A stretch of DNA of 64,000 nucleotides from Flavobacterium sp. SM15 (GTDB lineage Bacteria > Bacteroidota > Bacteroidia > Flavobacteriales > Flavobacteriaceae): the NCBI RefSeq assembly GCF_022012335.1, contig NZ_JAKLTO010000001.1, positions 1-64,000 of the forward strand. The letters are read 5' to 3'. Positions within the stretch are counted from its first letter, which is position 1. The number at the start of each line of letters is the position of its first letter. Below are positions 35,013-42,473 of this stretch, piece after piece. Position numbers and translations under genes: made by a program. The notes beneath the pieces are model-generated. The model worked only from the letters and a program-made list of their open reading frames with translations, searched no databases and had not been told where the DNA came from.

Positions 35013-35998
35013 TATACTTCCTCCAGAATTCTTGGTTTGTAATTGGCGGCTACTTCAGCAATTAATTTGATGTGTTCCGGTGTCGTTCCGCAGCAACCGC
35101 CTATGATGTTGATTAAATTATCGTCTAAATAGTCCTTAATTAACCCCTGCATTTCTTTCGCAGTCTGGTCGTATTGTCCGAATGCGTTTGGTAATCCTGC
35201 ATTTGGGTGGGCTGAAATGTTGAATGATGTATTATGCGCTAACCTTTTCAAATAGGGTTTCAACTGATCGGCTCCTAAAGCACAATTGAACCCGACACTT
35301 AATAACGGAATATGCGAAATCGAAATTAAAAACGCTTCCACGGTTTGCCCGGATAAGGTTCTGCCCGAAGCATCCGTAATCGTTCCCGAAACCATAATCG
35401 GAATGTCAATGTTGCGTTCTTCCTTTACTTCTTCGATGGCAAAAAGGGCTGCTTTGGCGTTTAGCGTGTCGAAAATCGTTTCTACCAATAAAATATTGCT
35501 TCCGCCGTCGATTAAGGCTTCTACCTGTTCTTTATAGGCAATACGCAACTCATCGAAAGTGACCGCACGGAATCCCGGGTCGTTTACGTCGGGACTCATG
35601 CTGGCCGTTCGGTTGGTTGGGCCGATGGAACCTGCTACAAAGCGAGGCTTATCGGTAAATTCGTCGGCGACTTCACGGGCGATTTTAGCAGATTGATAGT
35701 TTAACTCGTAGACCAGATCTTCCATGTGGTAATCGGCCATTCCGATGGTGGTTCCTGAAAAGGTATTGGTTTCCACGATATCGGCTCCGGCTTCGAAATA
35801 AGCGCGATGTACTGATTTAACGGCTTCCGGTTGGGTTAAGGTCAACAAATCGTTGTTCCCTTTTAACGGATGCGCGAAATCTTTGAAACGCTCGCCCCGA
35901 AAATCTTCCTCTTCGAATTTGTAGCGCTGCAGCATCGTTCCCATCGCTCCGTCGAGGATGAGGATTCTTTCTTTTATCGCTTCGTGTATTTTTGACAT
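35012..35998 (-). CDS. metH: Methionine synthase, homocysteine-binding part
   Basis: Homocysteine S-methyltransferase module of MetH, 328 residues from the ATG at 35998; a GTG start 15 nt further up (36013) is also possible. [14 protein letters not shown] near the N-terminus, and the zinc ligands in GFNCALGA and [11 protein letters not shown] (one Cys, then Cys-Cys) are present, so it should bind and activate homocysteine. It lacks the folate and B12 domains, which are supplied by the next gene. The mRNA leader carries a SAM-I riboswitch and a copy of the dispersed repeat (36069-36180). Confidence 0.92.
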   Translation of the reverse strand: MSKIHEAIKERILILDGAMGTMLQRYKFEEEDFRGERFKDFAHPLKGNNDLLTLTQPEAVKSVHRAYFEAGADIVETNTFSGTTIGMADYHMEDLVYELNYQSAKIAREVADEFTDKPRFVAGSIGPTNRTASMSPDVNDPGFRAVTFDELRIAYKEQVEALIDGGSNILLVETIFDTLNAKAALFAIEEVKEERNIDIPIMVSGTITDASGRTLSGQTVEAFLISISHIPLLSVGFNCALGADQLKPYLKRLAHNTSFNISAHPNAGLPNAFGQYDQTAKEMQGLIKDYLDDNLINIIGGCCGTTPEHIKLIAEVAANYKPRILEEV

Positions 35999-36068
35999 TT
36001 CTTTTGAGTTCACAGTTTACGGTTAACAGTATTAAAACAGTAACCAAAAATTCAATTCGTTTTTTTAC

Positions 36069-36180
36069 TAGCCCCGATAGCAGCGACATCTTTTTTGGTG
36101 GCTGAGGCTCTCGAAGTCACCAAAAAGATATAGCGGATAGCGGGAACAGGGACAGCAAAAAAGCCCAAGCCGTTCGCTCC
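36069..36180 (+). repeat. Dispersed AGCCCCGAT...TCGCTCC repeat, copy 3
   Basis: AGCCCCGATAGCAGCGACAT, then a hairpin (ATCTTTTTTGGTGG / CACCAAAAAGAT), then AGCGGATAGCGGGAACAGGG and a TTCGCTCC end at 36180. This copy shows the likely full structure: conserved ends around a hairpin with a variable core. It lies inside the metH 5' UTR, between the riboswitch and the start codon, on the opposite strand to transcription. Confidence 0.65.
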
Positions 36181-36197
36181 CAATCCTAAAAAAATAT

Positions 36198-36333
36198 GTT
36201 ATCATGAAAATCAGAGAGATACCGAAAAAGTATCTTGTTATCTGCCCGCATGTGCGGTAGAATGTAGCACCTTCTACAAGAGTAGGGTTGCTAAGGCTTC
36301 ATCGGGTCTAGTCCCTCTGCCTTTCGTGATAAC
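36198..36333 (-). promoter_or_regulatory. SAM-I (S-box) riboswitch upstream of metH-metF
   Basis: On the minus strand, P1 GTTATCAC (36326-36333) pairs with ATGATAAC (36198-36205); the pairing extends to about 12 bp with one mismatch (GAAA/TTTC). Between them stand the S-box core blocks AGAGGGACTAGACCCGATGA, AGCCTTAGCAACC and GAAGGTGCTACATTCTACC, in the known order. SAM binding should stabilise P1. The 3' strand of P1 is followed directly by ATATTTTTTT, so P1 plus the U tract may itself act as terminator; I see no separate terminator hairpin. Predicted effect: metH-metF off when SAM is high. Confidence 0.93.
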
Positions 36334-36355
36334 GTCAGCTTGTGTAAGAACGGTG

Positions 36356-36386
36356 CAAAGCTAACAATTAATTTTTAATTCGGAAA
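36356..36386 (-). promoter_or_regulatory. Promoter of the metH-metF operon
   Basis: Minus strand TAGCTTTG (36356-36363) with TTTC exactly 19 bp upstream (36383-36386): one mismatch from TTTG-N19-TAnnTTTG. The transcript would begin about 15-20 nt before the SAM-I aptamer. Confidence 0.7.
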
Positions 36387-36394
36387 TATTTTCT

Positions 36395-36420
36395 AATTAT
36401 TGATTTTAAAATCAATAATT
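36395..36420. repeat. 26-bp perfect palindrome upstream of the metH promoter
   Basis: AATTATTGATTTT followed by its exact reverse complement. It ends 8 bp from the -33 element of the metH promoter and starts 37 bp after the stop of the PLP sulfhydrylase gene. No U tract follows on either strand, so it is an unlikely terminator; it could be an operator. Confidence 0.5.
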
Positions 36421-36456
36421 TTAGATTTATATTCTTTTATTTTAGAAAAAATTAGT

Positions 36457-37632
36457 TTATAATTCTAACGCTTGCTGCAAATCCCTAATAACATCCTGAA
36501 CGGTTTCCAAACCTACCGAAACACGTACCAAACCATCGGTTATACTTACCGCTAGACGTTCTTCTTCCGATAATTTGCTGTGCGTGGTGGATGCCGGATG
36601 CGTTACAATCGTTCTAGTGTCACCTAAATTTGCCGACAAAGAGCACAATTGAATTTTATCCAGAAACTTTCTTCCTGCTGCTATTCCACCCTGAATTTCA
36701 AACGCAACAATATTACCCCCCAAACGCATTTGCTTTTTGGCAATTTCATACTGCGGATGCGATTTCAAAAACGGGTATTTTACTTGCTTCACCTTCGGAT
36801 GACTTTCCAGAAACTCGGCTATCTTTACAGCATTCTCGCAGTGTTTTTCTACACGGATCGGCAAGGTTTCCAAACTTTTGGACAAAACCCAGGCATTGAA
36901 TGGCGACAAAGCAGGACCGGTATTTCGTGAAAACAAATAAATCTCACGAATCAAATCAGCTCTTCCAACCGTGATTCCGCCTAAAACACGTCCTTGACCG
37001 TCAATTAATTTGGTTGCGGAATGCACCACTAAATCCGCACCATACTTGATAGGGTTTTGCAGAAATGGTGTAGCGAAACAGTTGTCGATGATTAAAATCA
37101 GGTTGTGTTTTTTGGCTATTTGCCCTAACAATTCCAAGTCGATGATATCTACCGCTGGGTTGGTGGGTGATTCAGCAAAAAGGATTTTCGTATTCGGTTG
37201 AATGTAGCTTTCAATGGTTTCCGGCTTGTTGATGTCGAAATAACTGGTTGTGATGTTCCACTTGGGAAAATATTTGGTGAACAACGTATGGGTTGAACCA
37301 AAAACACTCCCTACGGAAACGATGTGATCACCTGCTTCCAATAATGCCGCAAATGTGGAATAGACTGCTGCCATTCCGGTTGCGAAAGCATACCCATCTT
37401 CCGCACCTTCCATTCTGCAGATTTTCTCCACAAATTCGCTGGTGTTCGGATTCGAAAAGCGACTGTAAATATTGCGCTCTTTTTCTTCTGTGAACGACGC
37501 TCGCATGTCTTCCGCATCTTCGAAAACGAAACTAGAGGTTAAATACAAAGGCACGGAATGTTCCAAAAACTGGGTGCGCTCGGTTTGGGTTCGGATGGCT
37601 TGGGTTTCAAAGCCGAATTCGGAATTGCTCAT
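36457..37632 (-). CDS. PLP-dependent homoserine sulfhydrylase / cystathionine gamma-synthase family
   Basis: 391 residues of the Cys/Met-metabolism PLP family. The Schiff-base lysine is K208 (VVHSATKLIDGQG), the substrate/phosphate motif YSRFSNPNTSE is near 56-66 and ATGMAAVYS near 84-92. The N-terminal LYLTSSFVFEDAEDMRASF pattern is closest to O-succinylhomoserine sulfhydrylase (MetZ); with metX in the same operon the substrate could be O-acetylhomoserine. It makes homocysteine, by direct sulfhydrylation, or cystathionine. Third gene after metX and thrA; the 123-bp gap before it holds an ATATAAGT palindrome. Confidence 0.9.
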   Translation of the reverse strand: MSNSEFGFETQAIRTQTERTQFLEHSVPLYLTSSFVFEDAEDMRASFTEEKERNIYSRFSNPNTSEFVEKICRMEGAEDGYAFATGMAAVYSTFAALLEAGDHIVSVGSVFGSTHTLFTKYFPKWNITTSYFDINKPETIESYIQPNTKILFAESPTNPAVDIIDLELLGQIAKKHNLILIIDNCFATPFLQNPIKYGADLVVHSATKLIDGQGRVLGGITVGRADLIREIYLFSRNTGPALSPFNAWVLSKSLETLPIRVEKHCENAVKIAEFLESHPKVKQVKYPFLKSHPQYEIAKKQMRLGGNIVAFEIQGGIAAGRKFLDKIQLCSLSANLGDTRTIVTHPASTTHSKLSEEERLAVSITDGLVRVSVGLETVQDVIRDLQQALEL

Positions 37633-37656
37633 TTTAAATTGTTTTGTTTATTTTTT

Positions 37657-37728
37657 AACCATATAAGTCATATAAGTTTCAAACTTTGCCTTTTAGAATT
37701 TCAAAAAACTTAAATGACTTATATGGTT
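37657..37728. repeat. ATATAAGT inverted repeat, copy A
   Basis: Arms AACCATATAAGTCATATAAG.. (37657-37678) and ..TGACTTATATGGTT (37707-37728), 22 bp with two mismatches, 28-nt spacer. Lies in the thrA-sulfhydrylase gap. A second copy is at 52888-52941. Confidence 0.75.
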
Positions 37729-37755
37729 AATGTTCTATGTTCTATGCTCTTTTTA

Positions 37756-40173
37756 CTATTTACTTTTCTCAGCTAGACGTAAAATATCCCCGAATACGCC
37801 ACGAGCCGTTACTGCCGCTCCTGCTCCAGCACCTTGGATCACGATTGGATTTTCGCCATACGATTCGGTATAGATTTCGAAAATGGAGTCGGAACCTTTT
37901 AGTTGCCCCAATGAACTTTCCTGCGGAACAGACACCAGACTCACTTCGAGATTCGCACCGTTTTCCACAGATAAATCACCAGACAAATCGCCTACGTAGC
38001 GCAATACTTGGCTTTCGGATTGGTTGGCTTTTGTGTTCTGGTAAATTGGGTTTAATTCTTCTAATCGATTTAAAAATTCCTCAACGCTTCCTTCGCGTAA
38101 ATTCTCCGGGATAAGATTCTGGATTTTGATTTCCGAGAATTCGTTGCTTAAATCCAACTCACGGGCCAGAATCAATAATTTTCGCCCTACATCGTTCCCA
38201 TTCAAATCTTCGCGTGGATCGGGTTCGGTGAAGCCTTTTTCGATAGCTTCTTTTAAAACATCGCTGAAGGTTTTATCGGTGACGGAAAACGTATTGAACA
38301 AATAACTCAACGTTCCTGAAAACACACCACGGATTCGGGTAATGTTTTCTCCGGAATGGTGCAGCAATCGAATCGTATCAATTAACGGTAAACCGGCACC
38401 AACATTGGTTTCGTACAAATAATTTTTCTGATAATAATTCAGATTTTCACGTAAGTTTTTGTAGAAACTGTATTCTTTGGTATTGGCGATTTTATTGGCA
38501 GAAACCAGATCGAAACCGTTCTTGATCAATTCCACATAATTGGAAACAAAATCCTTGCTGGCCGTAGTATCGATGGCGATCAAATTCCCTAAATGATGAT
38601 CATTAACTGCTGATAAAATAGATTCGATGGACGATTTTTGAGAGGAAGTTTGCAGTTCCGACTCCCATTTATCAGAAACCCCTTTTCCATTGAAGATAAA
38701 CTGTCTGGAATTGGCAATCGCGACAATGTTCAGTTCAATCCCTTTTCTCTGGATGATGTTTTCACGGCTCTCCAACAACTGATTAATCAAGGTTTTACCA
38801 ACCGTTCCGTGACCGAAAACCACCAAATTGATTTTCTTAGTAATCCCGAAAATTTCACTGTGAATTACGTTCAGGGCTTTTTTAAGTTGCACGCGTTCCA
38901 CCACTAAACTCACGTTCTTTCCGGTCACGGTGTTGTTGAACAAAATCGGAACAATCTGGTTGCGAATTAAAGCATCATACGGTTTATTGAACGTGGCCAA
39001 TTCCTGTCCGATGATGGAAATTACCGAAACGTTTTCCGTTAAATACACACTGCTTACATCATTCGTATAAAAGTCCAATTCGAATTCGGCTTCAATGGAG
39101 GCTTTTGCCTTTTGAGCGTCCGCAGCATTTACAATAAAACCGATACCTCGTTCCGAAGAACCTTGGGAAATTATACTTACACTAATGTTGTTCTGCGCCA
39201 AAACACGGAAGATCCTGGCATCGATTCCCGGTTTTCCTAACAACCCGCGGCCTTCTAAATTTACCAAGGTTACATTTTCCAAAACGGAAAGCGACTTGAT
39301 GCCTTTCCGGGAATTTTCAGAATTGATTAAGGTTCCGTTATGGGTATGGTTGAAGGTATTTAAAATTCGAAGCGGAATTTTCTTTTCAATAAGCGGAATG
39401 ATGGTTTTTGCATGAAGAATAGTAGCACCGAAAGTGGCTATTTCGTTAGCTTCCTCAAAGGAAAGCTGGTCTATTTTTTTGGCATCCGGTACTAAATCCG
39501 GGTTGGCTGTGAAGATACCGTCTACGTGGGTGAAGCTTTGCAATTCTTCAGCATCTAAATAATTAGCAAGAAGTGAAGCGGTGAAGTTACTGCCGTTGCG
39601 TCCTAAAGTAGTGGTTTCGCCATCGGTACTCGAAGCTATGAAGCCAGTTACAATATTTACGGTTGTTCCATTGTTGGCCGCAAAATGGTTTTGAACGTTC
39701 TTTCGGGAAATCACATCGACCGGTTGGGCGTTCCCGAATTTGGCATCGGTTTTTATTAATTGTCTTGTGTCTGAAAAATTAGCATTGATTCCCTTTTCTT
39801 TCAGGGCTTGAGTTACGACCTTTCCGGAAATTACTTCGCCTTGGGCTAACACATTGTCTTTTATTTTTTTACTGTAATCACCTAAAAGAGCCACGCCTTC
39901 GAAGAGTTTTTCCAGTAGTTCGAACTCGGTTTTCAAATCTGCGGAAGAATTACTTCTCTGATACTTTTTAAAGTTTTCCAGCTGAACCTGATAAACCTCG
40001 TTTCGCTTGGCTTTCTCTAGGATTTCTTCCAAATCGTCCGTTGCATTTCCAATAGCGGAAACCACAACGGCAAACTTTTCCTGACGATGAACCTTGTCTA
40101 AAATAATACTGATGGCTTTATCGAACCCGCCATCATAGGCTAAGGATTTCCCTCCGAATTTTAAAATTTTCAT
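37756..40173 (-). CDS. thrA: Bifunctional aspartate kinase / homoserine dehydrogenase
   Basis: 805 residues. Aspartokinase domain about 1-290 (start LKFGGKSLAYD, the KFGG kinase motif; TTLGRNGSNFTASLLA near 192-207), a central ACT pair about 300-440, and homoserine dehydrogenase about 455-800 (VVFGHGTVGKTLINQL NAD-binding motif near 460-475; GVFSGTLSYLFN near 625-636). It gives both ends of the aspartate-to-homoserine route that feeds MetX. Here it is in the met operon, 15 bp after metX, so homoserine supply follows methionine need. Confidence 0.94.
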   Translation of the reverse strand: MKILKFGGKSLAYDGGFDKAISIILDKVHRQEKFAVVVSAIGNATDDLEEILEKAKRNEVYQVQLENFKKYQRSNSSADLKTEFELLEKLFEGVALLGDYSKKIKDNVLAQGEVISGKVVTQALKEKGINANFSDTRQLIKTDAKFGNAQPVDVISRKNVQNHFAANNGTTVNIVTGFIASSTDGETTTLGRNGSNFTASLLANYLDAEELQSFTHVDGIFTANPDLVPDAKKIDQLSFEEANEIATFGATILHAKTIIPLIEKKIPLRILNTFNHTHNGTLINSENSRKGIKSLSVLENVTLVNLEGRGLLGKPGIDARIFRVLAQNNISVSIISQGSSERGIGFIVNAADAQKAKASIEAEFELDFYTNDVSSVYLTENVSVISIIGQELATFNKPYDALIRNQIVPILFNNTVTGKNVSLVVERVQLKKALNVIHSEIFGITKKINLVVFGHGTVGKTLINQLLESRENIIQRKGIELNIVAIANSRQFIFNGKGVSDKWESELQTSSQKSSIESILSAVNDHHLGNLIAIDTTASKDFVSNYVELIKNGFDLVSANKIANTKEYSFYKNLRENLNYYQKNYLYETNVGAGLPLIDTIRLLHHSGENITRIRGVFSGTLSYLFNTFSVTDKTFSDVLKEAIEKGFTEPDPREDLNGNDVGRKLLILARELDLSNEFSEIKIQNLIPENLREGSVEEFLNRLEELNPIYQNTKANQSESQVLRYVGDLSGDLSVENGANLEVSLVSVPQESSLGQLKGSDSIFEIYTESYGENPIVIQGAGAGAAVTARGVFGDILRLAEKSK

Positions 40174-40188
40174 AGTTGTCTTGGTTTT

Positions 40189-41190
40189 TTAGTTTAGTTT
40201 TATCTTATGTATATTAAAGGTGTTTTTTAAAATGGTGTTGAGTTGTTCGAACTCTATTAAAAAAGCGTCGTGCCCATGAATTGATTGGATTTCATAATAG
40301 CTTACATTTGAATTGACGCGTTTCAGAATCTCATAGGTTTCACGGTTTTCATCCGCAGTAAAAAAATAATCCGAATCAACCGCTATCAGATGAATCTTAG
40401 CTGAGGTCTGCTTAGCAAAACTGATAAACTGGCCACAATTTGTGCTTTCTCCGATGGTTTTCAAAAGATGATTCATCAGTTTATAGGATTCCAGAGCGAA
40501 ACGATTTTCCAGTTTTTCTCCATGGTGCAACAACCAGCTTTCTATCTGATACAACTCCTGATTTTCCTGCTTACCACGATTGAATTTCGCTTTAAACGAT
40601 TGCGGCGTACGATACAAAAGCATCGCATGCAAACGGGCATCGTGAACCGGATTTTCAGAATTATTCAAGATTTTGTCCTGCACCAGAACATTGGCAATCA
40701 ACCAATCCGATGCTTTCCAATCCGAAGCCACCGGAATCAGGTGTTCAATGTGGTTTGGTTTTAAAAAAGCCATTTCCCAGGCGATTCCACCACCCAAACT
40801 TCCTCCGATTGCTGCAAAAAGATTATGAATTTCTAAGAATTGTAATCCTTCCCAAAACAGTAGCGCGATATCTTTTGTAGTGAAATCCTTGTAGTTCTGG
40901 ATCAGGTTTTCTGCAATACCGTCAAAACCGTTGCCCGGAATGTTGAAAGCGATAACCGTGTAAAAATCCGTATCGATGGTTTTCTCTTTACCAATTAGCG
41001 CATTCCACCAGCCTTTTTCTCCAATCACTTGTGAATTTCCAGTTAAGGCATGATTCACCAAAACCACCGGTGCGGTTCCGATTGACTGGCCAAATACCTG
41101 ATAATACAAGGGTAACCAGCGTTTGTAACTTCCGCTTTGCAGGGTAAAATCGAAAATATCTATTTTTTGAAGTGTCGTCATTTTTAGCAT
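40189..41190 (-). CDS. metX: Homoserine O-acetyltransferase (MetX type)
   Basis: 333-residue alpha/beta hydrolase. NHALTGNS (46-53) is the MetX-type oxyanion motif (LTG), the nucleophile is S131 in GGSLGGG, and the catalytic Asp and His are in VDSDYFFTADEN (about 274-285) and SIHGHDAFLIEF (about 305-316). Activates homoserine with acetyl-CoA (succinyl-CoA users exist in this fold). First gene of metX-thrA-sulfhydrylase. The 528-bp gap upstream carries two leader-ORF/terminator units (41250-41536), the last ending 60 bp before this start. ATG at 41190 or 41181. Confidence 0.92.
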   Translation of the reverse strand: MLKMTTLQKIDIFDFTLQSGSYKRWLPLYYQVFGQSIGTAPVVLVNHALTGNSQVIGEKGWWNALIGKEKTIDTDFYTVIAFNIPGNGFDGIAENLIQNYKDFTTKDIALLFWEGLQFLEIHNLFAAIGGSLGGGIAWEMAFLKPNHIEHLIPVASDWKASDWLIANVLVQDKILNNSENPVHDARLHAMLLYRTPQSFKAKFNRGKQENQELYQIESWLLHHGEKLENRFALESYKLMNHLLKTIGESTNCGQFISFAKQTSAKIHLIAVDSDYFFTADENRETYEILKRVNSNVSYYEIQSIHGHDAFLIEFEQLNTILKNTFNIHKIKLN

Positions 41191-41249
41191 TCGTTTAAAA
41201 CAACCTGATTTTCATCGTGTTATCTTTTATTATTTTATCAATTTGATTT

Positions 41250-41285
41250 AAAAAAATCCTTTTGGAAAGGTTACCAAAAGGATTG
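41250..41285 (-). terminator. Attenuator terminator B2 (before metX)
   Basis: Minus strand CAATCCTTTTGG-taacctttC-CAAAAGGATT then TTTTT. Its first arm GTTACCAAAAGGA (plus 41270-41282) can also pair with the 3' end of leader ORF B2 (plus 41318-41332), with two single-base bulges. Confidence 0.85.
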
Positions 41286-41309
41286 TACAGTTTGAACTAT
41301 AACACGAGA

Positions 41310-41396
41310 TTAACTCTTCCTTTTTGGGTAACAACAAACCTGGTGCATTCGCATCATTCTTTTCATTGATATTCTATTTGCTGTTATACTTTTCAT
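41310..41396 (-). CDS. Met/Cys-rich leader peptide B2 of metX operon
   Basis: 28-codon ORF (ATG 41394-41396, TAA 41310-41312). Residues 11-17 read MKRMMRM, and 20-23 VCCY. A longer frame to 41501 exists but crosses terminator A2, so the short start is the sensible one. The last seven codons hold GTTACCCAAAAAGGA, which can pair with the first arm of terminator B2 as an antiterminator. The Met run lies about five codons upstream of that segment, so a ribosome stalled for Met would leave it free. After the stop comes GTTATAGTTCAAACTGTA, conserved with leader B1. Inference: ribosome-mediated attenuation by Met, perhaps also Cys. Confidence 0.78.
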   Translation of the reverse strand: MKSITANRISMKRMMRMHQVCCYPKRKS

Positions 41397-41416
41397 ATAA
41401 GTTGTATTATTTTCAA

Positions 41417-41450
41417 TAAAAAAAACCTCCGTGGAATGCAGAGGTTTTTT
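41417..41450 (-). terminator. Attenuator terminator A2
   Basis: Minus strand AAAAACCTCTG-cattcca-CGGAGGTTTTTTTT. The CCTCTGC of its first arm (plus 41438-41444) can instead pair with GCAGAGG in leader ORF A2 (plus 41483-41489); the flanking A6/U6 can add pairs after a 3-nt bulge. Confidence 0.87.
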
Positions 41451-41467
41451 GATACTATTCGTTAGAA

Positions 41468-41536
41468 TTAAGCAAAAAACTTCCTCTGCGGAAATCCGCA
41501 CATCATAGCCATCATATTTTGCTTAATTGTTTTCAT
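41468..41536 (-). CDS. Met-rich leader peptide A2 of metX operon
   Basis: 22-codon ORF (ATG 41534-41536, TAA 41468-41470). Residues 8-13 read MMAMMC: four Met and one Cys in six codons, far above chance. Codons 16-18 (CCG CAG AGG) contain the antiterminator segment GCAGAGG, which pairs with the first arm of terminator A2. The spacing, Met codons about 10-25 nt upstream of that segment, fits a stalled ribosome leaving it free. A weak -7 box (TAAATTCG, 41554-41561) stands 17 nt upstream, so metX may have its own promoter here. Paralogous to leader A1 at 42684-42752 (same length, same TTGCTTAAT end). Confidence 0.82.
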   Translation of the reverse strand: MKTIKQNMMAMMCGFPQRKFFA

Positions 41537-41553
41537 TTTCTTTTATTACGGTG

Positions 41554-41561
41554 CGAATTTA
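41554..41561 (-). promoter_or_regulatory. Possible -7 box for the metX attenuator transcript
   Basis: Minus strand TAAATTCG, one mismatch from TAnnTTTG, 17 nt upstream of leader A2. No -33 element is clear. If it is not used, metX depends on read-through from the osmC unit. Confidence 0.3.
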
Positions 41562-41653
41562 GATATTTTTTCTGTTTAAAAAAATAAAATAGTTGTTTTT
41601 TCTATTTAAACTAAAAAATAAATTCTTTTATAGATTTTTTTTCTTTTTTTTTT

Positions 41654-41698
41654 AAAACCTCCCCCGGCTGTGTTGGCAGACGTACCGGAGGTGGTTTA
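41654..41698 (-). terminator. Strong hairpin after the OsmC gene
   Basis: Minus strand AAACCACCTCCGG / CCGGGGGAGGTTT, 12 pairs with one A-A mismatch and one G-U, 17-nt loop, followed by only four T and then an A tract. Starts 20 bp after the osmC stop. It could stop part of the transcription or protect the mRNA 3' end; the short U tract makes full termination uncertain. Confidence 0.55.
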
Positions 41699-41718
41699 AC
41701 AAACAAAACAACTTATCG

Positions 41719-42177
41719 TTAGGCAGCGTCGTGCTGCTTGTATTCTTTTAAAAGCGTGAGTAAAACCGGTGTGGAATTGATCAGGTTATCGCGTAACGGA
41801 CATCTTTCTTTTACCTCATCAATCCATTGTTTGAGCAAAGCTAACGGCGCATCGGAGGTAGGTTTTACGATTACTTCGATTTTTCTAAATCCCGCTCTGG
41901 AACGTGTGGGCAGTCCTTCCGCTTTTTTGGTTTCCAATTCTCCGACAATATCTACTTGAACCGATTTTAACTCAATTCCTAATTCTTCTGCGACAATTAA
42001 GCCAACAGCGTTAATGCTACCGGCAAATCCTGCAAGTAAATAATCTGTTGGACTAGGTACTTTGCCTTCGCCGATAGAAAGAGCATTGTTAATTGATAAA
42101 TCCGAGCCGTTTGCATTTACCGAAAACTGGTTGCTGTTGATGGAAATTCCTGTTACTGATACTATTTTACTGCTCAT
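41719..42177 (-). CDS. OsmC-family protein in the methionine regulon
   Basis: 152 residues with the OsmC fold: PSPTDYLLAGFAGSINAVGL near 41-60 and ERCPLRDNLINSTPV near 124-138. OsmC/Ohr peroxidases use two cysteines. Here the C-terminal one is kept (C126), but the first site reads GSINAV with I55 where the family has Cys, so a standard thiol peroxidase cycle is unlikely. It lies between two attenuator pairs, downstream of a 58-codon gene. A link to sulfur or methionine metabolism is inferred from this context; the biochemical role is unknown. Confidence 0.82.
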   Translation of the reverse strand: MSSKIVSVTGISINSNQFSVNANGSDLSINNALSIGEGKVPSPTDYLLAGFAGSINAVGLIVAEELGIELKSVQVDIVGELETKKAEGLPTRSRAGFRKIEVIVKPTSDAPLALLKQWIDEVKERCPLRDNLINSTPVLLTLLKEYKQHDAA

Positions 42178-42196
42178 GATTACTGTATTTTAAGGG

Positions 42197-42373
42197 TTAA
42201 ATGAAAAGGAACTCGTTTTCGTTTGTGTTGATTTCTAGAATCAGTAATTCTGATGCTGGGATTTCTCTTTCCTGGCTTAACTCCAACAAATTCTCATTGA
42301 GTCTTCTCTCTGCATTCTCGATTAAGGAAACGATGGTTTGTATTTTTTTGATTTTATTTTTTAAAGCTGTCAT
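42197..42373 (-). CDS. 58-residue helical protein upstream of osmC
   Basis: ATG at 42371-42373, TAA at 42197-42199. It ends 19 bp before the osmC ATG and begins 39 bp after terminator B1. The product is mostly one amphipathic helix (LKNKIKKIQTIVSLIENAER near 4-23, then RRLNENLLELSQEREI), ending NTNENEFLFI. No family recognised. A plus-strand frame covers the same DNA, but its product is Ser/Phe-rich and looks like a shadow. Position in the operon and clear charge pattern favour this strand as a real gene. Confidence 0.6.
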   Translation of the reverse strand: MTALKNKIKKIQTIVSLIENAERRLNENLLELSQEREIPASELLILEINTNENEFLFI

Positions 42374-42411
42374 GATCTTATTTTTTTAAAATAATTGAAA
42401 TGTATTTGAAT

Positions 42412-42450
42412 AAAAAAAGTCCTTCTGGTTGTGTTACCAAAAGGACTTTT
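42412..42450 (-). terminator. Attenuator terminator B1
   Basis: Minus strand AAAAGTCCTTTTGGT-aacaca-ACCAGAAGGACTTTTTTT. The first arm CTTTTGGTAAC (plus 42433-42443) can also pair with GTTGCCGAAAG in leader B1 (plus 42486-42496), using two G-U pairs. Confidence 0.88.
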
Positions 42451-42473
42451 ACAGTTTGAACTATAACTTGAGA

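Noticed and set aside
35012..36013. metH as a single gene broken by a frameshift
   Set aside because: The two parts meet at a domain border with a TAATG overlap, both parts have all key residues, and no remnant linker is seen in another frame.
37660..37728. Attenuator or leader peptide before the sulfhydrylase gene
   Set aside because: The hairpin has no U tract or short ORF and has a near-identical copy at 52888, so it is a dispersed repeat.
41310..41501. 63-codon minus-strand frame upstream of metX
   Set aside because: Its upstream half crosses attenuator terminator A2; only the last 28 codons (leader B2) make sense as a translated ORF.
42201..42389. 62-codon plus-strand frame opposite the 58-codon gene
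   Set aside because: Ser/Phe/Leu-rich product typical of an antisense shadow; no operon position.
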